A DNA stretch of 24,357 nt from JAPLFM01 sp964650885 (GTDB taxonomy: Bacteria; Bacteroidota; Ignavibacteria; Kapaibacteriales; UBA2268), in NCBI GenBank assembly GCA_964650885.1, contig CAZYXG010000041.1, positions 1 to 24,357 on the forward strand, given 5' to 3'. The first letter of the stretch is position 1, and each line of letters starts with the position of its first letter. The notes under the pieces are model-generated. The model saw only the letters and a list, made by a program, of their open reading frames with translations, was not told the origin of the DNA and ran no database searches. This document shows positions 1 through 6,270 of this stretch, one piece after another. Position numbers and translations under genes: made by a program.

Positions 1-312
1 AACTACAAAAGTTGATCCAATAATCAGTAATGATACTATTCAAATTTAAATAACGGGTTATATTATCTTGCTTTAATTCAAAATAATATTGCTAAAGTGT
101 ACAAATTTATAAAGGAGTGAAGGGATGACAATTTTTGTTTTGTAAAATTATTTTATGTTGAAATTGTAATATAATTTTAACAATACTCTAATTTGCATTT
201 AGTAGCCATCAACTAACTTACCTTTTCTAAAAATCAAAATTGATGACAAATTTACTTTAATTCGTCTTATTTTGCGTGTGTATTCTTTTGATAGTCTGAA
301 AAAACAAAGTAA
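1..312. other. Intergenic region upstream of uvrC
   Basis: No gene of normal size is visible. Plus frame 2 is open from the window edge to a TAA at 47-49 and could be the last 15 codons of an upstream gene, but this is too short to support. A good Shine-Dalgarno-like AAAGGAG (111-117) precedes an ATG at 125 that opens only a six-codon frame ending at 145; it might be a leader peptide or chance. The rest is very AT-rich and probably holds the uvrC promoter, though no convincing promoter pair was found. Confidence 0.4.
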
Positions 313-2235
313 ATGAGTGAAATCGAATTATTAGAGTCTGCTAGTTTCCCTAAAGAACTTATGGAAAAAGTGGCTTCATTACCCCAAAAGTCTGGTTGCT
401 ATTTATATAAGAACGATACTGGCAAGATTATCTATGTGGGTAAGGCAATTAAGCTACGCAATCGGGTGAAGCAGTATTTTCAAGATAGACCTAAAGATGC
501 TAAAACTAAAGTACTGGTAAGCAAAATTAGTGATTTGGATTTCTTTATTACAGATACAGAAGCCGAAGCTCTTATTCTGGAAGATACTCTAATCAAAGAA
601 CACAAACCTAAGTATAACATTTTGCTGCGGGACGATAAGACTTTTCCTTACATAAGAGTTACAAATGAAGATTATCCCCGTATCTTTTCCACAAGAATTA
701 TCGTTAAAGATGGCTCTAAGTATTTCGGACCTTTCACAGATGTTCGCGCACAAAAATATGTACTCAAAACACTAAGCACACTTTATAAGATTCGCAGTTG
801 CAATTTAGACATTACAGCCGATTCAATTGCAAAGCAAAAGCATAAGGTATGCTTGGATTTCCATATAAAGAAATGCGAAGGCCCTTGTGTTGGCTTGGTT
901 GAAAAGCAGAAGTATGCCGAAAACATTAAGCAATCCGTGGCTATAATTAATGGTAAAACAGGGGAGCTGGAAAAACAAATCGAAACCCAAATGCTTGAAG
1001 CCGCTGAAAATTTAAAGTTTGAAGAAGCTGCACTGCTGCGAAATCGCCTTTCAATTTTAATGGATTATAACTCTAAGCAGAAAATTGTTTCCACTGAAAA
1101 TATTGATAGAGATGTGTTTGGCATTTTCAGAAATGAAGATTATGCTTGTACACTTGTTTTCAAAGTGCGAGAAGGGAAGCTGCTTGGCAAAAGACACTAT
1201 CTAATTCATAACGTTTTAGAGCAAGTCGATGCTGAAATTATCCAGCGAACTATGGAAAGCTGGTATTTGGAATCGGACTTTGTGCCAAGGGAGATTTTCT
1301 TGCCTTGCGAACCAGCCGATATAGAATACATAACTGGTTGGCTGGGAGAAAAGAGAAGTGGTGCTGTAAGTGTGATGATACCTAAAATAGGAGATAAACG
1401 AAAGCTAGTGGAAATGGCGAATACCAATGCAAGCCAAATTTTGGGCGATCATATAGAAGCTATTGAAAAAAGAGAGCAAGTGATATCTCGTGCTGTAATT
1501 TCATTGCAAAGAGATTTGCGATTGAAAAATCCGCCACGGTTAATTGAATGTTTCGATAATTCCCACATACAAGGAACTGATTTGGTTTCTTCTATGGTTT
1601 GCTTTGAAGATGGCAAACCAAAGAAATCTGCTTATTTGAAATTCAAGAATAAGACTGTACTGAAAAATGACGACTTTGCTTCAATGCGGGAAGTAATTCT
1701 AAGGCGTTATACCAAACTCAAATTTGAAATTGAAGAATATGAGAAAGCTGAGAACAAAGAATTATTTAAGAAAATCCCACGCTATCCTGATATGGTGATT
1801 ATAGATGGTGGAAAAGGACAACTTTCTTCGGCGATGGAAATATTCACCGAGCTTGGTCTGCAAAAGAAAATTATAGTGATTGGACTTGCAAAAAGATTGG
1901 AAGAAGTATTTTTTCCGAATGAAAGCGAGTCAGTTTTGCTTCCAAGAGCGTCAAGCAGCTTGAGATTGATTCAACACCTTCGGGACGAAGCTCATAGGTT
2001 TGCAATAACATATCATAGAAGTTTAAGAGATAAGCGAACATTGCAAACAGAACTCACTGAAATACAAGGGCTTGGCGATAAAACAGCAGAGAAATTACTC
2101 ATTGGGATTGGCTCAGTAACTCGAATAAAAGAGGCGACAAAAGAGGAACTTAAGGAATATGTGAACGAGAAAATAGCCGATAAAATCATTGCACACTTTG
2201 CGGAAATTTCAGAAACTAATGAAGAAAATGAATAA
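313..2235 (+). CDS. uvrC: Excinuclease ABC subunit C (UvrC)
   Basis: UvrC is the dual-incision nuclease of nucleotide excision repair. It is recruited by UvrB to damaged DNA and cuts on both sides of the lesion. All family parts are present in the 640 residues. The N-terminal GIY-YIG nuclease covers about 24-105, with SGCYLY and IIYVGKA. A cysteine cluster at about 163-192 is typical of the linker region. The UVR helical motif that binds UvrB lies at about 217-250. The RNase H-like nuclease has candidate acidic/His residues Asp415 (FDNSH), Asp498 (IIDGGKGQ) and His561 (DEAHRF). The end is a helix-hairpin-helix DNA-binding region at about 580-630. Length is slightly above the usual ~600 because of a charged insert around 473-490. 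The ATG at 313 is preceded by no clear Shine-Dalgarno. It stands alone, 89 bases before nuoJ. Confidence 0.98.
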   Translation: MSEIELLESASFPKELMEKVASLPQKSGCYLYKNDTGKIIYVGKAIKLRNRVKQYFQDRPKDAKTKVLVSKISDLDFFITDTEAEALILEDTLIKEHKPKYNILLRDDKTFPYIRVTNEDYPRIFSTRIIVKDGSKYFGPFTDVRAQKYVLKTLSTLYKIRSCNLDITADSIAKQKHKVCLDFHIKKCEGPCVGLVEKQKYAENIKQSVAIINGKTGELEKQIETQMLEAAENLKFEEAALLRNRLSILMDYNSKQKIVSTENIDRDVFGIFRNEDYACTLVFKVREGKLLGKRHYLIHNVLEQVDAEIIQRTMESWYLESDFVPREIFLPCEPADIEYITGWLGEKRSGAVSVMIPKIGDKRKLVEMANTNASQILGDHIEAIEKREQVISRAVISLQRDLRLKNPPRLIECFDNSHIQGTDLVSSMVCFEDGKPKKSAYLKFKNKTVLKNDDFASMREVILRRYTKLKFEIEEYEKAENKELFKKIPRYPDMVIIDGGKGQLSSAMEIFTELGLQKKIIVIGLAKRLEEVFFPNESESVLLPRASSSLRLIQHLRDEAHRFAITYHRSLRDKRTLQTELTEIQGLGDKTAEKLLIGIGSVTRIKEATKEELKEYVNEKIADKIIAHFAEISETNEENE

Positions 2236-2272
2236 ATTAATTTTAGATTTATAATTTTCAATGAAAATTTCT

Positions 2273-2280
2273 TAAATTTG
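2273..2280 (+). promoter_or_regulatory. Possible -7 box (TAnnTTTG) upstream of nuoJ
   Basis: TAAATTTG matches the Bacteroidota -7 consensus TAnnTTTG and lies 44 bases before the nuoJ start, so nuoJK may have its own promoter rather than depend on uvrC. No matching -33 TTTG was found at the usual spacing, and such 8-mers occur by chance in AT-rich DNA. Confidence 0.3.
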
Positions 2281-2324
2281 ATAATTAACATTTTAACCAT
2301 TACTTTTATTTATTTGGTAGAAAA

Positions 2325-2867
2325 GTGGATTACAATTATTTACTCTTTATATTCTTTGGAATAATAGCCATAGCAAGTGCATTTGGTACAGTTACTTCCA
2401 AAAATCCTGTTACAAGTGCAATGTCCTTAGTGATGCACTTTGCATCGTTGGCTTGTGTTTATTTCACACTTAATGCTCAATTTGTTGCTGCATTGCAGGT
2501 ACTTGTTTATGCAGGTGCCATAATGATTCTAGTTATCTTTGTGATAATGCTATTGAATTTGGGTGAAGAAAAATTATTCAGCGAAAAATTCGGCTGGCGA
2601 CAGTACTCTGCAATTGGCTTAGGAGCTGTTATGGTTGGAGTTTTGGCTACAGTTTATTTTTCAAAAGGTACTCTTACGACCAAAATGCCAAAAGCTGCTT
2701 TTGAAAATGGCAAAGTCGAAAAAATTGGAACTGACTTATTTACCAATTATATGGTGCCATTTGAATTAATCACATTATTACTTTGTGTGGCAATTGTAGG
2801 TGCTATAATCTTAGCTAAAAAGAATATCGTTCATTCAGAAAACTTCAATAATCAAGAGGCGAACTAA
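2325..2867 (+). CDS. nuoJ: NADH-quinone oxidoreductase subunit J (NuoJ)
   Basis: NuoJ (ND6-like) is a membrane-arm subunit of respiratory complex I, which couples NADH or ferredoxin oxidation to ion pumping. The 180-residue protein has five hydrophobic segments at about 4-24, 30-50, 53-78, 92-110 and 143-165. The segment reading VLVYAGAIMILVIFVIML carries the conserved Y-A-G-A pattern of ND6, the site of the family's pi-bulge helix. The start is GTG at 2325 (MDYNYLLF), directly ahead of the first membrane segment. Two bases separate its stop from the nuoK start, so the two are almost certainly co-translated. Only J and K are here. The other subunits (NuoA-I, L, M, N) are not in the window, so the nuo locus is split in this genome or these are an extra pair. 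Confidence 0.95.
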   Translation: MDYNYLLFIFFGIIAIASAFGTVTSKNPVTSAMSLVMHFASLACVYFTLNAQFVAALQVLVYAGAIMILVIFVIMLLNLGEEKLFSEKFGWRQYSAIGLGAVMVGVLATVYFSKGTLTTKMPKAAFENGKVEKIGTDLFTNYMVPFELITLLLCVAIVGAIILAKKNIVHSENFNNQEAN

Positions 2868-2869
2868 TA

Positions 2870-3181
2870 ATGATTAATACAATTCCATTAGAATTTTACT
2901 TAATACTCTCTGGTGTAATCTTCACAATTGGTGCAATTGGAGTATTAACTCGCCGCAATGCGATTATTATCTTTATGTGTATAGAATTAATGCTGAATTC
3001 AGTTAATTTGTCATTAGTGGCTTTCTCTTCGTTTTTGGGAGAAACATCTGGACAAATTTTTGTGTTTTTTGTAATGGCAGTTGCGGCAGCCGAAGCAGCT
3101 GTTGGTCTTGCAATAGTGCTAGCATTATTCAGAAATAAGAAAACATTATACGTAGATGAGATTAATGTTTTGAAATGGTAA
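2870..3181 (+). CDS. nuoK: NADH-quinone oxidoreductase subunit K (NuoK)
   Basis: NuoK (ND4L, MrpC-like) is a small membrane-arm subunit of complex I lying in the proton path between NuoJ/H and the antiporter-like subunits. The 103 residues hold three membrane helices at about 8-26, 30-50 and 62-86. The two buried glutamates essential in the family are present: Glu39 in CIELMLN and Glu75 in AAAEAAVGLAIV (E. coli Glu36 and Glu72). ATG at 2870 follows the nuoJ stop by two bases. The usual next gene, nuoL, is absent. The reading frame is followed instead by an intrinsic terminator, so the J-K pair forms the end of its transcript. Confidence 0.96.
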   Translation: MINTIPLEFYLILSGVIFTIGAIGVLTRRNAIIIFMCIELMLNSVNLSLVAFSSFLGETSGQIFVFFVMAVAAAEAAVGLAIVLALFRNKKTLYVDEINVLKW

Positions 3182-3223
3182 ACAAAACCATTTGAACCAA
3201 TGTGAAAAGCAAATTATTTACTG

Positions 3224-3265
3224 CACCCCAAAAGTTATAGACTAACATTTGGGGTGTTTTTTTTA
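3224..3265 (+). terminator. Intrinsic terminator after nuoK
   Basis: CACCCCAAA (3224-3232) pairs perfectly with TTTGGGGTG (3248-3256), with a 15-base loop, and is followed by a run of eight T. Located 42 bases after the nuoK stop. Confidence 0.9.
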
Positions 3266-3309
3266 TTGGGTAGTTTTTTAATTATATGTTATAAAATATA
3301 AAAAAATTA

Positions 3310-3465
3310 TCATTGCTCCCTTTTGGGTTTAGCCATCTTGTTGTCTCTGAGTGTTTGCAAGAGCAAACGGTGGTGGCAGTTAAAGCCAAGTAAATTCGCA
3401 GGCTCAGGAAGATAGGCATTTCCACTGAACTCAATAACCGAATAAAAAATTACTTCAATCTTTTG
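3310..3465 (-). pseudogene. Possible gene remnant, 51 codons, no start codon
   Basis: On the minus strand a TAG at 3468-3466 is followed by 51 open codons up to a TGA at 3312-3310. The translation includes NAYLPEPANLLGFNCHHRL and ends MAKPKREQ; it reads like protein rather than random AT-rich DNA, but I do not recognise a family. The only ATG is seven residues before the end, so it is not an intact gene. The repeat that overlaps it is open in a different frame in copy 2, which argues that the conserved unit is the nucleotide sequence rather than a peptide. A remnant of a dispersed element is as likely as a broken gene. Confidence 0.3.
3353..3394. repeat. Direct repeat copy 1 with hairpin GTTTGC-AAGA-GCAAAC
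   Basis: GTTTGC (3353-3358) and GCAAAC (3363-3368) form a perfect stem with a 4-base AAGA loop. The right stem arm runs straight into the 32-base repeat (3363-3394), whose last 14 bases TAAAGCCAAGTAAA are identical in copy 2. Overall identity between copies is 26 of 32. Confidence 0.6.
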
Positions 3466-3511
3466 CTATAAAAATTGATTTTGCTCTAATCTGAATCTGG
3501 GTGGCTGAGAA

Positions 3512-3543
3512 GTAGACGTTGGTGTTAGGTAAAGCCAAGTAAA
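3512..3543. repeat. Direct repeat copy 2
   Basis: Second copy of the 32-base repeat, 149 bases downstream of copy 1. It shares TAAAGCCAAGTAAA exactly and differs at six upstream positions. The left hairpin arm of copy 1 is missing, so this copy looks truncated. Confidence 0.6.
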
Positions 3544-3668
3544 AAAGTTATTAATTACTTTTCCTCTCCCACACCATTATTCCCATCAATATTTGTAGTT
3601 TCCTATAAATTTCCTTAATTTGTACTTGTCTGGTATTAGGCAAAATTGAATTTACTTTTAATTTGAAG

Positions 3669-5435
3669 ATGGAACCTCTATACGAACCTGTTTACGAAGA
3701 AAATACTCCTTTTGGGAAAAGCATTGATTATGATTTGAATGTACTTTTGACGAATTGCGATAAAGTACTTTTTAATTACGACAGAGAGCTAGTCATAAAG
3801 GGTTTCCACTATTGTGTGGATAAGCATTCCGATGTGATTAGAAAGTCGGGATTGCCTTACTATACTCATCCGCTCAATGTAACACTTATTTTGCTGAATG
3901 AATTTCCATATTCGGATGCAGAATCTGTGGTGGCTTGCCTTTTGCACGATATTATCGAAGATGTGGAGGGGATTAAAAAATCCACTATTGAAGAAGAATT
4001 TGGTCTTGAAGTAGCCGAAATGGTAGATGCCGTTACCAAAATTCGCTATGAAAATACGGCAAAGCTAAAAACTAAAGCGTCCACAGCTCGTAAATTATTT
4101 TTGTCGCTTGTCAAAGATATTCGAGTAATACTTATTAAGCTTTCGGATAGACTACATAATATGCGAACTCTGCACTATTTGAGTCCAGAAAAGCAAATCG
4201 GAATTGCTAAAGAAACTCTAAGCTTCTATACCCCAATAGCCCACAGATTGGGCTTGAATAAAATTAAAATGGAGCTGGAGAACCTTTCTTTCTATTATTC
4301 GGATAAGTCGGCATATATTGCCATACAAGATGCACTAAAAGCCAAACGTAGGGATTTCTTGACTTATATTAATCAATTCGTTGTTTTAATTGAAAAAAGT
4401 TTAAGTGTTTCCAATGTAGGCTTCACTATTACAGTGGTGCATAAGCAAGAGTACGAGATTTTCCAAATGATGCAGGACGGCAAAGCACTTTCGGATATTG
4501 ATAATTTCTATTCTGTTGTTATCATTCTCAAAACAAATGACGTTTCCGAATGTTATAGAGTACATGGTATTTTGGCGACTGCTTTCAATACAGTTAGCTT
4601 TGTGGATTTTATTTCTAATGCCAAATTGGATTGGTATAAATCGCTGAATACTGAGCTAATTGGGCCAGATGGTAAAAAAGTTGAAATTGTTATCCGCACA
4701 GAAGAAATGGAAAAAGTTTCCGAAGAGGGTTTTGCAAATTCATTCTCACTAAAAGAGGGTCGCAAAAGAGCTTTGGAAATTTCTGATGACGAAATAGAGC
4801 AGTGGGGCGAATGGATGCAGGATATTATAGAATCCAATCCAGATATAGCACAGCAAACTATATGGAACTCAATCAAAATGAATTTATTCGATGGCGATCT
4901 TTCTATTTATGAGAAAGATGGCACTATACATAACCTCACCAAAGGGGCTACTGTACTTGATTATGCTTTTTCATTAAGTGATAAAGTTGGCTTGCAGTGC
5001 ATTTCTGCCAAAGTGAATGGCTTGCTCAGGGATATTAGCTATGAGCTGAAAACTGGCGAACAAGTAGAAATTATTAAATCGCCCAATGCAAAACCAAAAG
5101 AAGATTGGCAAAAATTTGTTTCATCGCATAGAGCTGTGGTTGCTCTTCATAACTACTTCAAGCAAAGCAATAAAGGAGTGGCTCCAAGTTTGCCAGAAAT
5201 TGAAAATTTCGATGTGGAACTACTTATCTATGGGCAGGACAGAGAGGGGATGCTTTCTAATATAACAGTGGCAATAGGCACAAATAATATGAAAAAAATA
5301 TCTATCGAATCTATGGGAGATATGTTTGAAGGGCGAATTGTTGTTACTATAAAGAACTTAAAAGAGCTAAACGAGGTCTTTTTGAACCTACTGCAAATTG
5401 AAGGTATTCGCAAAGTGGAAAGAATTGAAAATTAA
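3669..5435 (+). CDS. spoT: RelA/SpoT-family (p)ppGpp hydrolase with degenerate synthetase domain
   Basis: A long RSH protein of the stringent response, which controls (p)ppGpp. The N-terminal HD hydrolase looks complete: Arg58, His67 (THP), His93-Asp94 with Glu97-Asp98 (LLHDIIED), and Asp160/Asn164 (SDRLHNMRTL). The synthetase domain (about 238-360) is recognisable but has lost key residues. The GRPKH motif reads VVHKQ, the FDLIAIR motif reads DNFYSVV (catalytic Asp to Asn), and GYQSLHT reads WYKSLNT; only the Glu of EIVIRT remains. A TGS domain (about 403-475) is followed directly by a C-terminal ACT domain (about 515-588), so the helical and zinc-finger region usual between them is missing. 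At 588 residues it is shorter than the ~700-750 of bifunctional Rel. I start at ATG 3669; an in-frame TTG at 3663 is the longer alternative. Predicted role is (p)ppGpp degradation only. Confidence 0.92.
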   Translation: MEPLYEPVYEENTPFGKSIDYDLNVLLTNCDKVLFNYDRELVIKGFHYCVDKHSDVIRKSGLPYYTHPLNVTLILLNEFPYSDAESVVACLLHDIIEDVEGIKKSTIEEEFGLEVAEMVDAVTKIRYENTAKLKTKASTARKLFLSLVKDIRVILIKLSDRLHNMRTLHYLSPEKQIGIAKETLSFYTPIAHRLGLNKIKMELENLSFYYSDKSAYIAIQDALKAKRRDFLTYINQFVVLIEKSLSVSNVGFTITVVHKQEYEIFQMMQDGKALSDIDNFYSVVIILKTNDVSECYRVHGILATAFNTVSFVDFISNAKLDWYKSLNTELIGPDGKKVEIVIRTEEMEKVSEEGFANSFSLKEGRKRALEISDDEIEQWGEWMQDIIESNPDIAQQTIWNSIKMNLFDGDLSIYEKDGTIHNLTKGATVLDYAFSLSDKVGLQCISAKVNGLLRDISYELKTGEQVEIIKSPNAKPKEDWQKFVSSHRAVVALHNYFKQSNKGVAPSLPEIENFDVELLIYGQDREGMLSNITVAIGTNNMKKISIESMGDMFEGRIVVTIKNLKELNEVFLNLLQIEGIRKVERIEN

Positions 5436-5523
5436 TTATAAAATCTAGTAGAAATACTGATACAGAGCCGCAATATCGAGCCGATAATTCAAGTATAGAA
5501 CAAATACATTCGGAATAATTGGC

Positions 5524-5865
5524 TTGATTGAGAAACTCTTAAATACTACGGCAAAGGATACTGCCTCAACTATCTTTCGCAAGGAAGCAAAAGAAAAGCA
5601 AGCCGCTGACCCAATCAAAGTTCTAAATGCTTTGGAGGATACTCTAGATTTATCCGACAATGCAATGAATCTCAAAAAGTTAAATAAAAAGGAGCTCGAA
5701 TTATTTGGCAAATCTCTTAATAAATTAAATAGATTTGGAATAGTTGGACACCACTACTATGAAATAGATGGTAAAATTGTTAAAAGAGACATCACTACTT
5801 CTCTTGGCGACCGAAGACTTTACGGGCAGAAGCAAGTCGCAAGCAATTTTTCTATTTATGCATAA
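5524..5865 (+). CDS. Small protein of unknown function
   Basis: I do not recognise this 113-residue protein. It is rich in Lys, Asp and Leu, has no signal peptide or membrane segment, and looks like a soluble, mostly helical N-terminal half (AKDTASTIFRKEAKEKQAAD, then repeated Leu-Lys-Asn helices) followed by a short C-terminal part with GHHYYEIDGKIVKRDITT and a GDRRLYGQ stretch that resembles a beta-hairpin. The start is probably TTG at 5524, since no ATG or GTG lies between the preceding stop (5485-5487) and it. It lies 88 bases after the spoT-like stop in the same direction and before a terminator, so it is probably in that transcript. Composition is protein-like and it has no competing frame, but it could still be spurious. 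Confidence 0.55.
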   Translation: MIEKLLNTTAKDTASTIFRKEAKEKQAADPIKVLNALEDTLDLSDNAMNLKKLNKKELELFGKSLNKLNRFGIVGHHYYEIDGKIVKRDITTSLGDRRLYGQKQVASNFSIYA

Positions 5866-5892
5866 TCCGACATGGAAGTCATTCTAAAGAAT

Positions 5893-5922
5893 ACACGAGC
5901 AAGGAAGTTCGTGTTTTTTTTT
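5893..5922 (+). terminator. Intrinsic terminator after the small unknown protein
   Basis: ACACGA (5893-5898) pairs with TCGTGT (5909-5914), followed by about nine T. It lies 28 bases after the stop at 5865 and closes the spoT-like transcript. Confidence 0.8.
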
Positions 5923-6067
5923 ATGGTATTATATTCTTATTTATGGTTTGTATTATATTATCTGCTTTTTCATCTGTCAGAAATGGAGGCACCTCAGGTG
6001 TCGCCACTGGTAGTTTCATTTCGCCAATTACTACTTGCACATTCCTTAAATAATCTTTTTTAAATAT

Positions 6068-6103
6068 GAACCTCTCTCTAACTCTCCCCGACACTGATAG
6101 AGG
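6068..6103. repeat. Hairpin repeat, copy A
   Basis: GAACCTCTCTC at the left and GATAGAGG at the right form an imperfect stem of about eight pairs with one mismatch. The outline GAAC-C/T-rich arm, then ACTGATaGAGG is shared with copy B. Confidence 0.45.
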
Positions 6104-6236
6104 AAAAATAACAAAATACGGAATAGTTCTTATTTGCAACATCATTTGTTGCTTCGCCTAAATAATAAAGAGGTTCTGTTTCTGGTTTGCGAGATACAAA
6201 AAAGAAATCTAACTACAGAAATATTCAAATACTTAA

Positions 6237-6260
6237 GAACCCCCTCAGTGATTGAGAGGG
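6237..6260 (-). terminator. Hairpin repeat copy B, possible terminator of the S9 peptidase gene
   Basis: CCCCTCA and TGAGAGGG form a stem of about seven pairs with a bulge around a GTGAT loop. It lies ten bases beyond the peptidase stop on the minus strand. The bases after it on that strand (TTCTTAAG) are only weakly U-rich, so terminator function is uncertain. It looks like a shortened relative of copy A. Confidence 0.4.
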
Positions 6261-6270
6261 CATCTATATC

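Larger units (their letters stand above)
3266..3668. other. Gene-free spacer between nuoK and the spoT-like gene
   Basis: About 400 bases without a normal gene. It holds a perfect 6-bp hairpin at 3353-3368, two copies of a 32-base imperfect direct repeat, and a 51-codon minus-strand open frame (3310-3465) without an obvious start. Base composition is more GC-mixed than other spacers here. This is probably a decayed mobile or dispersed repeat plus the spoT-like promoter; no clear promoter box was found. Confidence 0.5.
5923..6270. other. Gene-free spacer with decayed repeats
   Basis: No gene is supported. Short open frames on both strands lack starts with ribosome sites and have no recognised family. 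Visible structure is a CACCTcAGGTG palindrome (5990-6000) and two related hairpins at 6068-6103 and 6237-6260. The spacer lies between convergent transcripts and looks like a graveyard of small repeats. Confidence 0.45.

Noticed and set aside
2..49. Fifteen-codon open frame from the window edge, as the 3' end of an upstream gene
   Set aside because: Too short to judge and no recognisable motif; only noted in the intergenic description.
125..145. Six-codon mini-frame with a good AAAGGAG site, as a uvrC leader peptide
   Set aside because: It lies 168 bases before uvrC and no attenuator structure connects the two; a chance occurrence is likely.
2253..2270. AATTTTC-AAT-GAAAATT hairpin as a uvrC terminator
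   Set aside because: The stem is almost all A-T and no T-run follows.
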